Source: Candidatus Woesearchaeota archaeon
GTDB lineage: Archaea > Nanobdellota > Nanobdellia > Woesearchaeales > ARS49
Direction of reading: 5' to 3'
NCBI GenBank assembly: GCA_019323015.1
Contig: JAHWHY010000001.1
Span: forward strand, 1-64,000
Length of the DNA stretch: 64,000 nucleotides
The notes below the pieces were generated by a model. It was given only the letters and a program-made list of their open reading frames with translations. It searched no databases and was not told the origin of the DNA. Of this stretch, positions 25,412 to 33,913 are shown one piece after another. The position numbers were made by a program, and so were the translations under genes. Position 1 is the stretch's first letter; each line of letters begins with the position of its first letter.

Positions 25412-26567
25412 ACCTTGCTTTCTTATATGCCTTTATTATTTTCTTTAATAAATCCCTGCTTTTTCTTGCCTCTTCAAACCTGCCCTTGTTGACAAAAGCA
25501 AACAATTCTGTTTCCTGAAACTTTCCAAGATCCTCTGCATTAACAAAAACAAAGCCCAAATCAAGAAATTTCTTAGGAATATCATTTTTATGAATAATTA
25601 TTTCAACTAAATCCTTTAATTCTGCAAGAGTTTTCTTACTGAACTCAGCAGGATCCTCAATAAGCAAAACATCGCCTTTGTGAATGTTGCACTGCTTTGC
25701 CTGAAACTCAGACCAACCAAGATTCTTCAGCTTCTTTACAACCAACTTATCCTTTATTCCAGAAAGCAAGTCATTGAATTTATTGATATCTTTTTCTTTT
25801 TCACTTATTTCCTTTTCTTTTTTATCAATTTCCTTGTTCAAGAAATCAATCTTTTTATCTTTCTGTTTAAGCCGTTCATCTGGTGTAGTTTTAGTAATTT
25901 TCTGTTTCTTATTTGGCTTTTTTTCAGCTTTTTTGAGCTTATCAGAAAGCAATGTGTTCTGCTGCTTCAGAATCTTATTGTCTTTCTCAGCTTTCTTGAG
26001 TTCATTATACAATTCAAGAAAATCTTTTTCAGCAAGCTTTTTCTGCTCAACAACCTTTTTGACAATCTTGATTTCTTTTTTCTCAGGCTTTGTGAGCAAA
26101 TCAAGTGCTCCGGATATGCTCATTCCTTTCTTGACAACTAATTCCTTGACTTTATTGCTGAATTCAGTCTTTTTCTTGCCTTCAAGAAATTTATTAACCC
26201 GCCTGAAAAGGCCCTCGACACGGTTATAAGCAAAAATAGCAGAAGCCAGAGCATCCATCTCATGATTATTCTTAAAATCAAGATTTTTAGTAAGCTTTCG
26301 CTTTTCATCAATCTTAATGTCTTCTGAAGGAGAGAATAGCTTTGCACTGACTTGGATTGCAAACTTCTCAACAAAAGCAGGAATCTTTGCCTTGTCACAC
26401 CCAACACACACAGGAATGCCTATAGCAGTAACTTTAGAGATAAGATTATCGACACTTAATTCTTTGGCAGAATGCAATCCAACAACCTTGCCATCAACAT
26501 CCAGCAGGGCATAGGCAGTTGTTGTTCCAGGATCAATACCAACAACAAGCAAATGCTTTTCCTTCAT
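25404..26567 (-). CDS. DUF460 RNase H-like protein with coiled coil
   Basis: Protein of 387 residues of the archaeal DUF460 family. The N-terminus is an RNase H/RuvC-like fold (VVGIDPGTTTAYALLDVDGKVV with the first Asp; NNHEMDALASAIFAY with a later acidic pair). Then come a long coiled coil (about 165-285, rich in Lys/Glu/Leu heptads) and a C-terminal domain (about 290-387, IHKGDVLLIEDP ...). It is shorter than many DUF460 proteins (about 600). A nuclease/resolvase role is predicted only from the fold. Its start overlaps the stop of the upstream membrane regulator gene by 4 nt (ATGA). Confidence 0.82.
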   Translation of the reverse strand: MKEKHLLVVGIDPGTTTAYALLDVDGKVVGLHSAKELSVDNLISKVTAIGIPVCVGCDKAKIPAFVEKFAIQVSAKLFSPSEDIKIDEKRKLTKNLDFKNNHEMDALASAIFAYNRVEGLFRRVNKFLEGKKKTEFSNKVKELVVKKGMSISGALDLLTKPEKKEIKIVKKVVEQKKLAEKDFLELYNELKKAEKDNKILKQQNTLLSDKLKKAEKKPNKKQKITKTTPDERLKQKDKKIDFLNKEIDKKEKEISEKEKDINKFNDLLSGIKDKLVVKKLKNLGWSEFQAKQCNIHKGDVLLIEDPAEFSKKTLAELKDLVEIIIHKNDIPKKFLDLGFVFVNAEDLGKFQETELFAFVNKGRFEEARKSRDLLKKIIKAYKKARSI

Positions 26568-27262
26568 CTTAAGGTAATGATGTTGCCCCGGCCTTTTTTA
26601 ATCTTTTTAATTTTGCCCTTGTGCTCAAGTTCTGAAACCATCAAAGAAATCTTTGCCTCTGACTGCGGAAAATTCGTTCGTATGTCTTTCTGTGTGGTCC
26701 TGCCGCCCTCTTTCTTGATAAAAGCAACAAGCTCCTTAAGATCTTTCTCAAGATTCTCTTCTTTCTTGATATTTTTGATCTCTTTAATTTCCTGCTTAAG
26801 TTTTTTCTCAAGTTTTTTCTTGAAATTAAATATAACTGCAATCAGGATAATCATCACAATTATGAAGCCAAAAAGGTAGTAGAGTGAATAGTTTTTTTGG
26901 CCAGGCTGCTCAAAAGTCTCAATTTTTAAATCAGACTCATTCAAAAGCGCCACATCCTCACTAAAATCAGGGAAAAGTATCAAATCAATATTATATTTTC
27001 CTTCATCATTAACTCTAATTCTTTCTTCGGCTGTTCCCTGTTCATGCTTTGCAGTAATAGTGTATTCACCAACAGGAACATCAAAAGAATAAACGCCATT
27101 TTTTGAAACAAAAGACTGTTTTGGGGTGGTGTTTATCTCAACAACCACATTGCTCAGCTCATTAAGTTCAATATCATATATGCTGCCATCAATTGTTGCT
27201 GCAAATACTGTGCTAGAAACCAGTATTATCAATATTAGCAGTATAAAGGCTCTAAGCTTCAT
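26564..27262 (-). CDS. membrane-anchored winged-helix protein with extracytoplasmic beta domain
   Basis: Protein of 232 residues built of a signal sequence (1-22), a carboxypeptidase-regulatory/PEGA-like beta domain outside the cell (about 24-95, FVSKNGVYSFDVPVGEYTIT is typical), one transmembrane helix (about 128-148), a basic coiled linker (149-175) and a cytoplasmic winged helix (about 176-232, TTQKDIRTNFPQSEAKISLMVSELEHKGKI). The topology suits a one-component membrane-bound regulator that senses something outside and binds DNA inside. Coupled (ATGA overlap) to the DUF460 gene. Confidence 0.78.
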   Translation of the reverse strand: MKLRAFILLILIILVSSTVFAATIDGSIYDIELNELSNVVVEINTTPKQSFVSKNGVYSFDVPVGEYTITAKHEQGTAEERIRVNDEGKYNIDLILFPDFSEDVALLNESDLKIETFEQPGQKNYSLYYLFGFIIVMIILIAVIFNFKKKLEKKLKQEIKEIKNIKKEENLEKDLKELVAFIKKEGGRTTQKDIRTNFPQSEAKISLMVSELEHKGKIKKIKKGRGNIITLR

Positions 27263-27310
27263 ATTTTGTAATCTAAGAGCCGGCTGTTTAAAAAGATTTC
27301 GTAAAGTAAG

Positions 27311-27360
27311 AAAAGCCTGTTTAGGCTTTTATAAAGTTTTAAAAGCTTAAATAAAGCTTT
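27311..27360. repeat. two perfect small hairpins in the 26564/27517 spacer
   Basis: AAAAGCCT-GTTT-AGGCTTTT (27311-27330) and AAAGCTT-AAATA-AAGCTTT (27342-27360) lie next to one another between the divergent genes starting at 27262 and 27517. Either could terminate a short transcript or serve as a protein-binding palindrome. Confidence 0.45.
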
Positions 27361-27441
27361 AATTTTTGGCCATGAAAAGTGTCTTTATAAATAAAATATG
27401 CCTTATAGCTTTTGCAAACACAAAAAAACGGCTATCTTTGC

Positions 27442-27480
27442 GTGTGCGAGAGGCGATCTGCCTGCGCACACCTTTTTTAT
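27442..27480 (+). promoter_or_regulatory. terminator-like hairpin in the leader of the 27517 gene
   Basis: A stem GTGTGCG/CGCACAC with an inner AGGC/GCCT helix (27442-27471) is followed at once by a CTTTTTTATTTTTT run. A TATA box (TTTATAAATA, 27384-27393) upstream implies a leader of about 100 nt ending at the GGAGG RBS (27504-27508). The hairpin therefore sits between promoter and start codon, like an attenuator, or it ends a separate small RNA. Confidence 0.45.
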
Positions 27481-27516
27481 TTTTTAGCCAGGGTTTGTGT
27501 TTGGGAGGAAACCAAA

Positions 27517-28689
27517 ATGAAAAAATTGTTTGCATTGTTTGTGATGGCCATTTTTTTGATCAGCTTAGTACCTGCTGCGTTTGCAATAGAAGATGCAGGT
27601 ACTGATAATACAACTGCGCAGGCTAATCAAATGCGCGCAAAAAAAATAAAACCTATGTCAGTAAAGGCAAGGGCTGAAAAATTAAAAGAAAAGCATATAG
27701 AAATAAGGGAGCGCTACCAAAAGAACAAGGAACTTATGAAAGAGCGCCTGAATACGGCAAAAGAAAGAAGAAAAGTAGCAATACAGCATCACCAGGAAGC
27801 AAAAGAAAAAATAAATGCAAGGAAAGCACAGCTTGCTGGATGCAAGGACAACAACAGCACAGAATGTATGGATGCAAGAAAAGAAACCAGACTGCAGACA
27901 AAAAGATATCTTACAAACGTTGCAGAGCACATACTTGCAATGATTGCAAAGACAAAAGAAAGAGTAGAGAACTCTAATCTGGCGGATGATGATAAAAGAG
28001 ATCTGATAACAAAGCTTGATGAGGAAGCAGAGGAGATTGCAAGTGCACTTGACATGCTTGAAGAGCTTGGAGAGGACAGCACAAAAGAGGAATTCAAGGA
28101 GATCACACAGATAATCCGAGAATCCTGGAAAGACCTAAGATTAATCATCAAGAAAGGCGTTGGCAAGGTTGCAAATGGAAAAATACACGCAATCAACGTT
28201 AGATTGGGAAACCTGAAAAGAAAGCTTCATAAAATAGTAGATAGACTAGAGAATGCAGGAAAAGACACATCAACTGTAAAGCCTTACCTAGAGACCTTTG
28301 ACGAGAAGCTTGAAGAAGCAAAAAATCACAGAGACCGGGCAAGATCACTATACCAAGAAGGTAAAATTGATGAAGCTGCAAAAGCAACAAAAGAGGCACA
28401 CGGGGCGTTAAGAGAGGCACATACAGCACTAAAAAACTTTGTGAGAGCACTAAAAACAATAAAAGGCGGAGAAGATGCTTTGAAAGGAGCAGACACTGAA
28501 GAATCAGAAGAAACTCCTGCAGAGCAGGCTGATGACATAGACGAGACACCTGAAGAAGGCAATGAAACTATGGATGATGATGACATAGAAGGCGATGCTG
28601 AGGAAGAAGGTGATGCTGACTCTGACGAAGAAGCAGGCGATGAGGCCTCTACAGAAGGAAATGAAACAAAAGGCAACGAGACTGCCTAA
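27517..28689 (+). CDS. secreted helical protein, Asp/Glu-rich C-terminus
   Basis: Protein of 390 residues. The start is ATG 27517, preceded by GGAGG at 8 nt and followed by a signal peptide (MKKLFALFVMAIFLISL... about 1-24); upstream in-frame codons have no such features. The mature part is almost wholly helical and lysine/glutamate-rich with coiled-coil stretches (about 40-310), one short cysteine pair, and then a long acidic tail (about 325-390, TEESEETPAEQADD-like). No known domain. It looks like an extracellular rod or scaffold; the acidic tail could bind cations. Confidence 0.7.
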   Translation: MKKLFALFVMAIFLISLVPAAFAIEDAGTDNTTAQANQMRAKKIKPMSVKARAEKLKEKHIEIRERYQKNKELMKERLNTAKERRKVAIQHHQEAKEKINARKAQLAGCKDNNSTECMDARKETRLQTKRYLTNVAEHILAMIAKTKERVENSNLADDDKRDLITKLDEEAEEIASALDMLEELGEDSTKEEFKEITQIIRESWKDLRLIIKKGVGKVANGKIHAINVRLGNLKRKLHKIVDRLENAGKDTSTVKPYLETFDEKLEEAKNHRDRARSLYQEGKIDEAAKATKEAHGALREAHTALKNFVRALKTIKGGEDALKGADTEESEETPAEQADDIDETPEEGNETMDDDDIEGDAEEEGDADSDEEAGDEASTEGNETKGNETA

Positions 28690-28762
28690 ATTTTATTTTT
28701 TTCTATTTTAAAGTAGAAAAATTTAAATAAGGGACAATAAACAGCAAGGATAGGTGAAACAC

Positions 28763-29077
28763 ATGAAAAAAACTTTGATTATCTTAGGGATTTTGCTTGC
28801 AGCACTGATGCTAGTGGTTGCCTGCGCTCCAAAAGAGGTGGAAAAATCTCCTGTAAAAGAAAAGACTCCTGAAAAAGAGATTGTAAAAGAAGAAGTCAAA
28901 AAAGAAGAAATAAAAGAAGATGTTCCTGAACCAGGAATAGGCACAACTGCAGATGAAGATATAACTGCTGTCAGCAAAGAGGTCACAGAAATAGATGAAA
29001 TAACAGGAGACCTGGACATGAATGACCTGGAGGAATTAGACAAAGAACTTGCAGAACTAGAAAACCTTGAAATTTAG
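28763..29077 (+). CDS. small lipoprotein
   Basis: Lipoprotein of 104 residues. ATG 28763 is favoured over GTG 28754, because GGTG at 28753-28756 then acts as RBS and the signal peptide is standard (MKKTLIILGILLAALMLVVAC, lipobox VVAC). The mature part is Lys/Glu/Pro-rich at first and acidic at the end (DMNDLEELDKELAELENLEI), without globular features. Such short charged lipoproteins may be surface spacers. Unknown function. Confidence 0.65.
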   Translation: MKKTLIILGILLAALMLVVACAPKEVEKSPVKEKTPEKEIVKEEVKKEEIKEDVPEPGIGTTADEDITAVSKEVTEIDEITGDLDMNDLEELDKELAELENLEI

Positions 29078-29114
29078 AAAGGTTTTATATATTTTAATTC
29101 TATTTTTTTAATTT

Positions 29115-30218
29115 ATGATACATATAGATGGAGACTACAAAGAAGGCGGTGGACAGATAGTAAGAACAGCCCTGGCATTATCAACAATAACACAAATTCC
29201 ATTCACTGTTGACCATATCCGCCAGGGAAGAAAAGATGCAGGGCTAAAGCCACAGCACTTGTTCTGCATAAAAGGTCTGGAACAATTATGCGAAGCAAAA
29301 GCAGAAGGGGCAGAATTCGGCTCAAGCAAGCTGAAATACAATCCAGGCAAGATAAAAGGAAAAACAATCAAGATAGACATTGGGACAGCAGGCTCAATAA
29401 GTCTTTTGATGCAGTCTTTGTTGCTGCCCTGCTTTTTTGCAGACAAACAAGTAAAACTAAAGCTAACCGGCGGAACAAACACTAAATGGTCAATGCCGAT
29501 AGAGTATTTTCAAGAAATATTTGTGCCATACATACGCAAATTCTGCCAAAATATCACTGTGAAATTGATCAAGAGAGGTTATTTTCCAAAAGGCGGAGGA
29601 GAGGTAGAGATAAAAATAAAACCAAAATTCAAATTATCTGACTACCCTGATTTTAAGGCATTCTTAGAAGAGATAAGAAAACAGAATCTTGGAATAGACA
29701 GCACAGAGCAACATAATCTAATCCAAATAAAAGGGGTTTCACATGCATCCAAACATCTTGAGAAAGCAGAAGTAGCTGACAGGCAGGCAAAAGCAGCAAA
29801 ATTCATACTAAGCAAATACGAAGTTCCAGTAAACATAAGAACAGAATACTGCGACGCACTATCTCCTGGATCTGGAATAACACTCTGGGCAATTTTCTCA
29901 AAACAAAAAGAAGACCTTGACTTGATAAATCCAATAATCCTGGGAGCAGATACACTTGGAGAGAGGGGCAAACCAAGTGAAAAAGTAGGAGAAGAAGCTG
30001 CAAAAGACTTAATCAAACAAATAGAATCAAAAGCACCAATAGATGCTCACATGGCAGACAACCTAATACCTTGGATGGCATTGTTCTGTCCAAGCAAAAT
30101 AAAAGTAAGCGAAATAACAGATCACACAAGAACAAATATATATGTTGTAGATCAATTCTTAGGAAAAATATTTGAGATAGCTGAAGAGAACAAGATAATA
30201 TCAGCCAAGCTCAGCTAG
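29115..30218 (+). CDS. rtcA: RNA 3'-terminal phosphate cyclase
   Basis: Enzyme of 367 residues converting RNA 3'-phosphate ends to 2',3'-cyclic phosphate using ATP. The N-terminus DGDYKEGGGQIVRTALALS, HIRQGRKDAGLKPQH, ETGTAGSISL-like GTAGSISLLMQSLL, and FPKGGGEVE are signature elements; the adenylylated histidine is probably that in DAHMADNLIPWMAL. Length is typical (about 340-370). A TTTTATATATT box about 20 nt before the ATG suggests a near-leaderless transcript. Convergent 18-nt overlap with the coiled-coil gene. Confidence 0.95.
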   Translation: MIHIDGDYKEGGGQIVRTALALSTITQIPFTVDHIRQGRKDAGLKPQHLFCIKGLEQLCEAKAEGAEFGSSKLKYNPGKIKGKTIKIDIGTAGSISLLMQSLLLPCFFADKQVKLKLTGGTNTKWSMPIEYFQEIFVPYIRKFCQNITVKLIKRGYFPKGGGEVEIKIKPKFKLSDYPDFKAFLEEIRKQNLGIDSTEQHNLIQIKGVSHASKHLEKAEVADRQAKAAKFILSKYEVPVNIRTEYCDALSPGSGITLWAIFSKQKEDLDLINPIILGADTLGERGKPSEKVGEEAAKDLIKQIESKAPIDAHMADNLIPWMALFCPSKIKVSEITDHTRTNIYVVDQFLGKIFEIAEENKIISAKLS

Positions 30219-32348
30219 CTTAATACTGGCCTTAATGTATTTTAAATCATAACTAAAAGGCTTTCTTTCTTCTTTATTGAGCTTGAACTTATCCATCAAA
30301 ACCTCTGCCTCTGCAACACGCCTTATTGCAGCATCAATATCCCCAGAGATAATGCCTTGTCTTGCCTGATCAAGCTTCTTATGAATCGCTGGAAACTTTT
30401 CCCTATGAACAGGGCCAATGTGCTCTGCAGCTTTAACCTCTGACCTGAGGTAGTCTTCAAATGCATCTTCTTTCATAGCCCGCAAGTCCTCTAATTCCTG
30501 CTCGCGTTCCTCTAGAAGTTCAGCTCCTTTTTGCAAGCCGCGCTCGCGTTTTCTAAGCTCTTTTTCTCTCATCAAAAGACTTTTCTTTATAGGCCTGGTT
30601 AATCTAGTATCTTCCACTAATCTTGCTTCTTCCTTGCGAATCTGTTTTTTTAACTTGAAATAATGCTTTTCAAGCTTAGGAATATTAGCTTTAAGCTCTT
30701 TTGCCGCAGCAATCTTGCGCTTCTGCTGCTCAACCTTTTTCTTTTCTTTCTCAACATAGCGCAGAAGTTTTGCAGCGACACGCTCTTTGTTTGTAATATC
30801 TTTCTTTTCTTTTTCAAATTTTTGCTGCGCTTTTTCAAACTCTTTTTTGGCTTTTTCCAGCGTCTTTACACGAGCCATGACTGCTTTCTCTTCTTTGAGC
30901 AGCTTTTGCCTATCCTTTTCAAAAGCATTGATTACTTTCATGACTTCATCTTCTTTTTCATAAAGAGCGGAAACATCCTTGTCAAGAAGCTTTTTTACTG
31001 CTTTTTTCTGCTCTTTTACTTCAATTGCAGCCTGCTTAAGATTAGCCATTTTTTCATCCCATTCCTGCTGCAGTTCTTCAAGTTCTGCTTTTTTAACAGA
31101 AACTTCCTGTTCAAGCTCTTTTTTCTGGCTAACTAACTCATTAATAGCGCTTTTCAGGGCCTTATCATGCTCAAGCCACTTAAGCTCTCTTTTGTCAAGA
31201 TCCTTTTCTTCTGAAGCAAGCTTTCTAGAAAGCTTTTCAACATCCTTTTTTCTTCTGGAAAGAGCAAGCTCTTCCTTGTGAACCTGAACAGACTTCTTGT
31301 GCAGGGCATCCAATTTTTGGTTCTGCTCCTTAACCCTATCTTTCAATTCCTGTGCAAGCTTCTTTTTTTCCTCAATAGATTTTGCAATCTGTTTTTGAAG
31401 GCTCTGAACATGCTTTGCTTCTGATAATTTTTTGTTCAGTTCCTGCTCTTTCTTTTGAATAACTTTCTCCCGAGCATCGAGAATTTTTTCATCATAACTA
31501 ATTTTCTTTTTCTTTTCATCAAACTTTTTAATGTCTTTCTCAATAGCAGATTTTTGTTTTTCAATAAATTTCCGGAATTCACTTTTTTGTTTCTTTATGG
31601 CATCTTCTTCCTGACGCAGCAAATCAAGCTCTTTTGCTTTTGTCTTGAAAGCAGCATTTGCCTCTTCTTTTAACTTTTTTAATTCTTCTTCTCTTGCAGA
31701 AACATGCTCTTTTGCCTGCTTGCGCATGTTTTCCAGCTCTTTTTGCCTTGTTCTGGCTGCAGTCTCTGCTTCTTTTTTAAGCTGATTAAGCCTGAATTGT
31801 TTTGCATCAATCTCTGCCTTGAGCTTAGCATTTCTGTCTTCAAGAGCCTTTGATTTATCCATCAAGGACATAAGCTTTTTTTCTTTTGAGACAAGCTCGC
31901 TTTCTCTGGTTGTAATATTGCTTTCCTTGGCTGCAAGCTGGTTTTGCAATTGCTTAAGCTGTTTAATAGAAGCTTTTGCTGCTTTTTCAGCTTTCTTTAA
32001 ATCTTGTTTTTGTGATTGTGTTGTTTTTTGAAATCCTTCAAGCTCTGAAGAAGTTTTTGAATGGTCTTTTTTCAGAACACTAAGCATCTGCTGTTGTTGT
32101 TTTATGCTGTTCTCAAGCTCTTTTTGCTTGGTTTTAAGGGATTCAACCTTTTTTTCAGCGCTTGCAACAGCCTTCTCCCTCTTGAGAACAGCTTTTGCTT
32201 TATCCTTCAGCTCTGCCTTTATCTTTTCAAGCTTATCTGCCTTTTCCTTAAGGCTCTTATCTGTGATTTTAGGCCCAAACAAGGCAAATATGGCAGGATT
32301 TAGAATAAGCTGGTTTTTTCTACTACTATTATGCCTACTTGAATTCAT
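30201..32348 (-). CDS. giant coiled-coil protein
   Basis: Protein of 715 residues that is nearly all heptad-repeat coiled coil (about 30-630), with a short basic N-terminus and a helical C-terminal domain (about 640-715, ending RKPFSYDLKYIKASIKLAELG). It has no Walker motifs, so it is not an SMC or Rad50. No signal peptide or membrane segment. It may be a cytoskeletal or spacer protein. The low-complexity Lys/Glu/Ala codons create many spurious frames on the opposite strand. Start ATG 32348 with a TTTATATA box near 32375. Confidence 0.7.
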   Translation of the reverse strand: MNSSRHNSSRKNQLILNPAIFALFGPKITDKSLKEKADKLEKIKAELKDKAKAVLKREKAVASAEKKVESLKTKQKELENSIKQQQQMLSVLKKDHSKTSSELEGFQKTTQSQKQDLKKAEKAAKASIKQLKQLQNQLAAKESNITTRESELVSKEKKLMSLMDKSKALEDRNAKLKAEIDAKQFRLNQLKKEAETAARTRQKELENMRKQAKEHVSAREEELKKLKEEANAAFKTKAKELDLLRQEEDAIKKQKSEFRKFIEKQKSAIEKDIKKFDEKKKKISYDEKILDAREKVIQKKEQELNKKLSEAKHVQSLQKQIAKSIEEKKKLAQELKDRVKEQNQKLDALHKKSVQVHKEELALSRRKKDVEKLSRKLASEEKDLDKRELKWLEHDKALKSAINELVSQKKELEQEVSVKKAELEELQQEWDEKMANLKQAAIEVKEQKKAVKKLLDKDVSALYEKEDEVMKVINAFEKDRQKLLKEEKAVMARVKTLEKAKKEFEKAQQKFEKEKKDITNKERVAAKLLRYVEKEKKKVEQQKRKIAAAKELKANIPKLEKHYFKLKKQIRKEEARLVEDTRLTRPIKKSLLMREKELRKRERGLQKGAELLEEREQELEDLRAMKEDAFEDYLRSEVKAAEHIGPVHREKFPAIHKKLDQARQGIISGDIDAAIRRVAEAEVLMDKFKLNKEERKPFSYDLKYIKASIKLAELG

Positions 32349-32479
32349 TAATACTGTACTTACCAGTTCTATTTATATACTTTTGTTATTCCTGGACAAT
32401 AGTGCACTTTCTGTTTTTGACCTTAAAAAACCGCAAGATTTTTAAGTTAAACTAAAATAGCTTGCCCTAGGGGATAACT

Positions 32480-32653
32480 ATGGAAAAAGAAGAAAAATGC
32501 ACATCATGCAAAACAAGAATAACAGCATCAGAAGGCGCAGTTAGATTTCTCTGCCCAAAATGCAAAAAAGCAGAAATAGTGCGCTGCAGGAACTGCAGAG
32601 AGATTGCGGCAAAATACCGCTGTCCTGAATGCGGATTTGAGGGGCCAAACTAA
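32480..32653 (+). CDS. small zinc-ribbon RNA-binding protein
   Basis: Protein of 57 residues with four CxxC-type pairs: CTSC, CPKC, CRNC and CPEC, ending ECGFEGPN. This matches the archaeal HVO_2753-like zinc-ribbon family, whose gene usually precedes the aEF1-beta gene, as here (2-nt gap). A bacterioruberin/motility role is reported for the Haloferax homologue; the general role is thought to involve nucleic-acid binding. It is preceded by AGGGG as RBS about 8 nt upstream of the ATG. Confidence 0.88.
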   Translation: MEKEEKCTSCKTRITASEGAVRFLCPKCKKAEIVRCRNCREIAAKYRCPECGFEGPN

Positions 32654-32655
32654 AG

Positions 32656-32934
32656 ATGGCATTAGTAATTGTAACACTAAAAATCATGCCAGAGGATCCT
32701 GAAATCAACTTAGAAGAGATAAGAGACAAAGCAACACAGATAATCACAGACTTTGGAGGAAAAGTCACAGGAGATCCTGAAGAAGAACCAGTAGGATTCG
32801 GCTTAAAGGCAACAATACTAAAATTTTCAGCTGATGAATCAAAAGGAAGTCCAGATCCTGTAGCAGAAAAAATCGAGGAAATCGAAGGGGTAAAATCTGC
32901 ACAGGTCACAATGGTTTCAAGAGCATTAGGCTAG
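32656..32934 (+). CDS. aef1b: elongation factor 1-beta
   Basis: Protein of 92 residues, the nucleotide exchange factor of aEF1A. N-terminus MALVIVTLKIMPEDPEINLEEI, then the strand PVGFGLKATILKFSADES and the C-terminal VAEKIEEIEGVKSAQVTMVSRALG are typical, and length matches the archaeal family (about 90). Same operon as the zinc-ribbon gene and, 16 nt later, the FKBP gene. Confidence 0.95.
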   Translation: MALVIVTLKIMPEDPEINLEEIRDKATQIITDFGGKVTGDPEEEPVGFGLKATILKFSADESKGSPDPVAEKIEEIEGVKSAQVTMVSRALG

Positions 32935-32950
32935 GTGGGGGGATAAAAAA

Positions 32951-33913
32951 ATGGCAAAAAAGGTTAAAGTAAAAAAGAGCTACGTTAAGTGGGCTCTGAT
33001 TATAGCTATAGTAATTGTTGTGGCAGTATTTCTATTGCGATTAGAAGGACAAGAGCCAGAACCAGAGACCAACATAACAGAGATAGAAGACATGAGCAAA
33101 GTCGCAGAACCAGGAGACCTGGTAACAATAAATTATGTAATGAGATTAGATAATGGCAAGGTAGTTGACACAAATGATAAAGAGCTTGCAAAAGAAGCAG
33201 AGCTTGAAAACTATGTAAAAGGACCATTCAAGTTCATAGTAGGACAAAGCAACAAGCTATCTTCATTTGATGAGGCTATAGAAGGGCTTAAGCTAGGAGA
33301 AAAGAAAACAATCATAATAGAACCAATAGAGCCGGTTCTTGCAGTGACAATCAATATTTCTGACCACAGGCCAAGAAGAATACTTTATTCAAGAGCAGAA
33401 ATACTTTCCTTTAAAGAATACAATGAGACATTCCCTAATGAACCTGCTGTAGCAAACAATATCATATCAAATCCAGAGGCATACCCTTGGCCGCTTCAGA
33501 TAATGAATGTGACAGACAAGTATGTTGTGACACAGATACAGGTAAGGCCTGGAGAATCATTCTTTATGCCTGGCCAGGAATGGAAATCACAGGTGATGAG
33601 AACATCTGACAAAGTCATCGAATTTGTCCAAAACCCAAAAGTAGGGTTAATCTTTGACACGCCTTATGGAACAGCAGAAGTAACAAATGTCACAATAAGC
33701 GATATATACTTCACGCACACTCCAGAACAAGGCAAGATATTCAAGCAAAGAATAGGGGAAGGCAAGAAACAAGGAATGACTTTTGACTTTGAGGTCCTGG
33801 ATGTGGATAAAGAAGACTTTGTCATCAGAAGAACAAATTATCTTGCACAAGAACTGGCAAATCTAGAAGTAGAGTTAGTAGACCTGCAGAAGGATGTCAA
33901 AGAGCTTGAATAA
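32951..33913 (+). CDS. membrane-anchored FKBP-type peptidyl-prolyl isomerase
   Basis: Protein of 320 residues with an N-terminal signal anchor (about 11-28), an FKBP domain (from PGDLVTINYVMRLDNGKVVD to GPFKFIVGQ and EAIEGLKLGEKKTIIIEP) with an inserted flap as in SlyD-like archaeal FKBPs, and a long C-terminal extension (about 140-320) of beta-rich repeats ending in a short coiled coil. The domain lies outside the membrane and probably assists folding of exported proteins. RBS GGTGGGGGG at 32933-32941. Convergent 17-nt overlap with trm1. Confidence 0.88.
   Translation: MAKKVKVKKSYVKWALIIAIVIVVAVFLLRLEGQEPEPETNITEIEDMSKVAEPGDLVTINYVMRLDNGKVVDTNDKELAKEAELENYVKGPFKFIVGQSNKLSSFDEAIEGLKLGEKKTIIIEPIEPVLAVTINISDHRPRRILYSRAEILSFKEYNETFPNEPAVANNIISNPEAYPWPLQIMNVTDKYVVTQIQVRPGESFFMPGQEWKSQVMRTSDKVIEFVQNPKVGLIFDTPYGTAEVTNVTISDIYFTHTPEQGKIFKQRIGEGKKQGMTFDFEVLDVDKEDFVIRRTNYLAQELANLEVELVDLQKDVKELE

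Noticed and set aside
27366..27605. 79-codon reading frame overlapping the leader of the 27517 gene
   Set aside because: It runs through the leader hairpin and the signal-peptide region of the real gene in another frame, with no RBS or recognisable sequence; the 27517 start has both.
30663..32445. Several long hydrophobic frames opposite the coiled-coil gene
   Set aside because: They are the complement of Lys/Glu-rich codons, which read as Phe/Leu/Ser on the other strand; no RBS, promoter or membrane-protein loop pattern.
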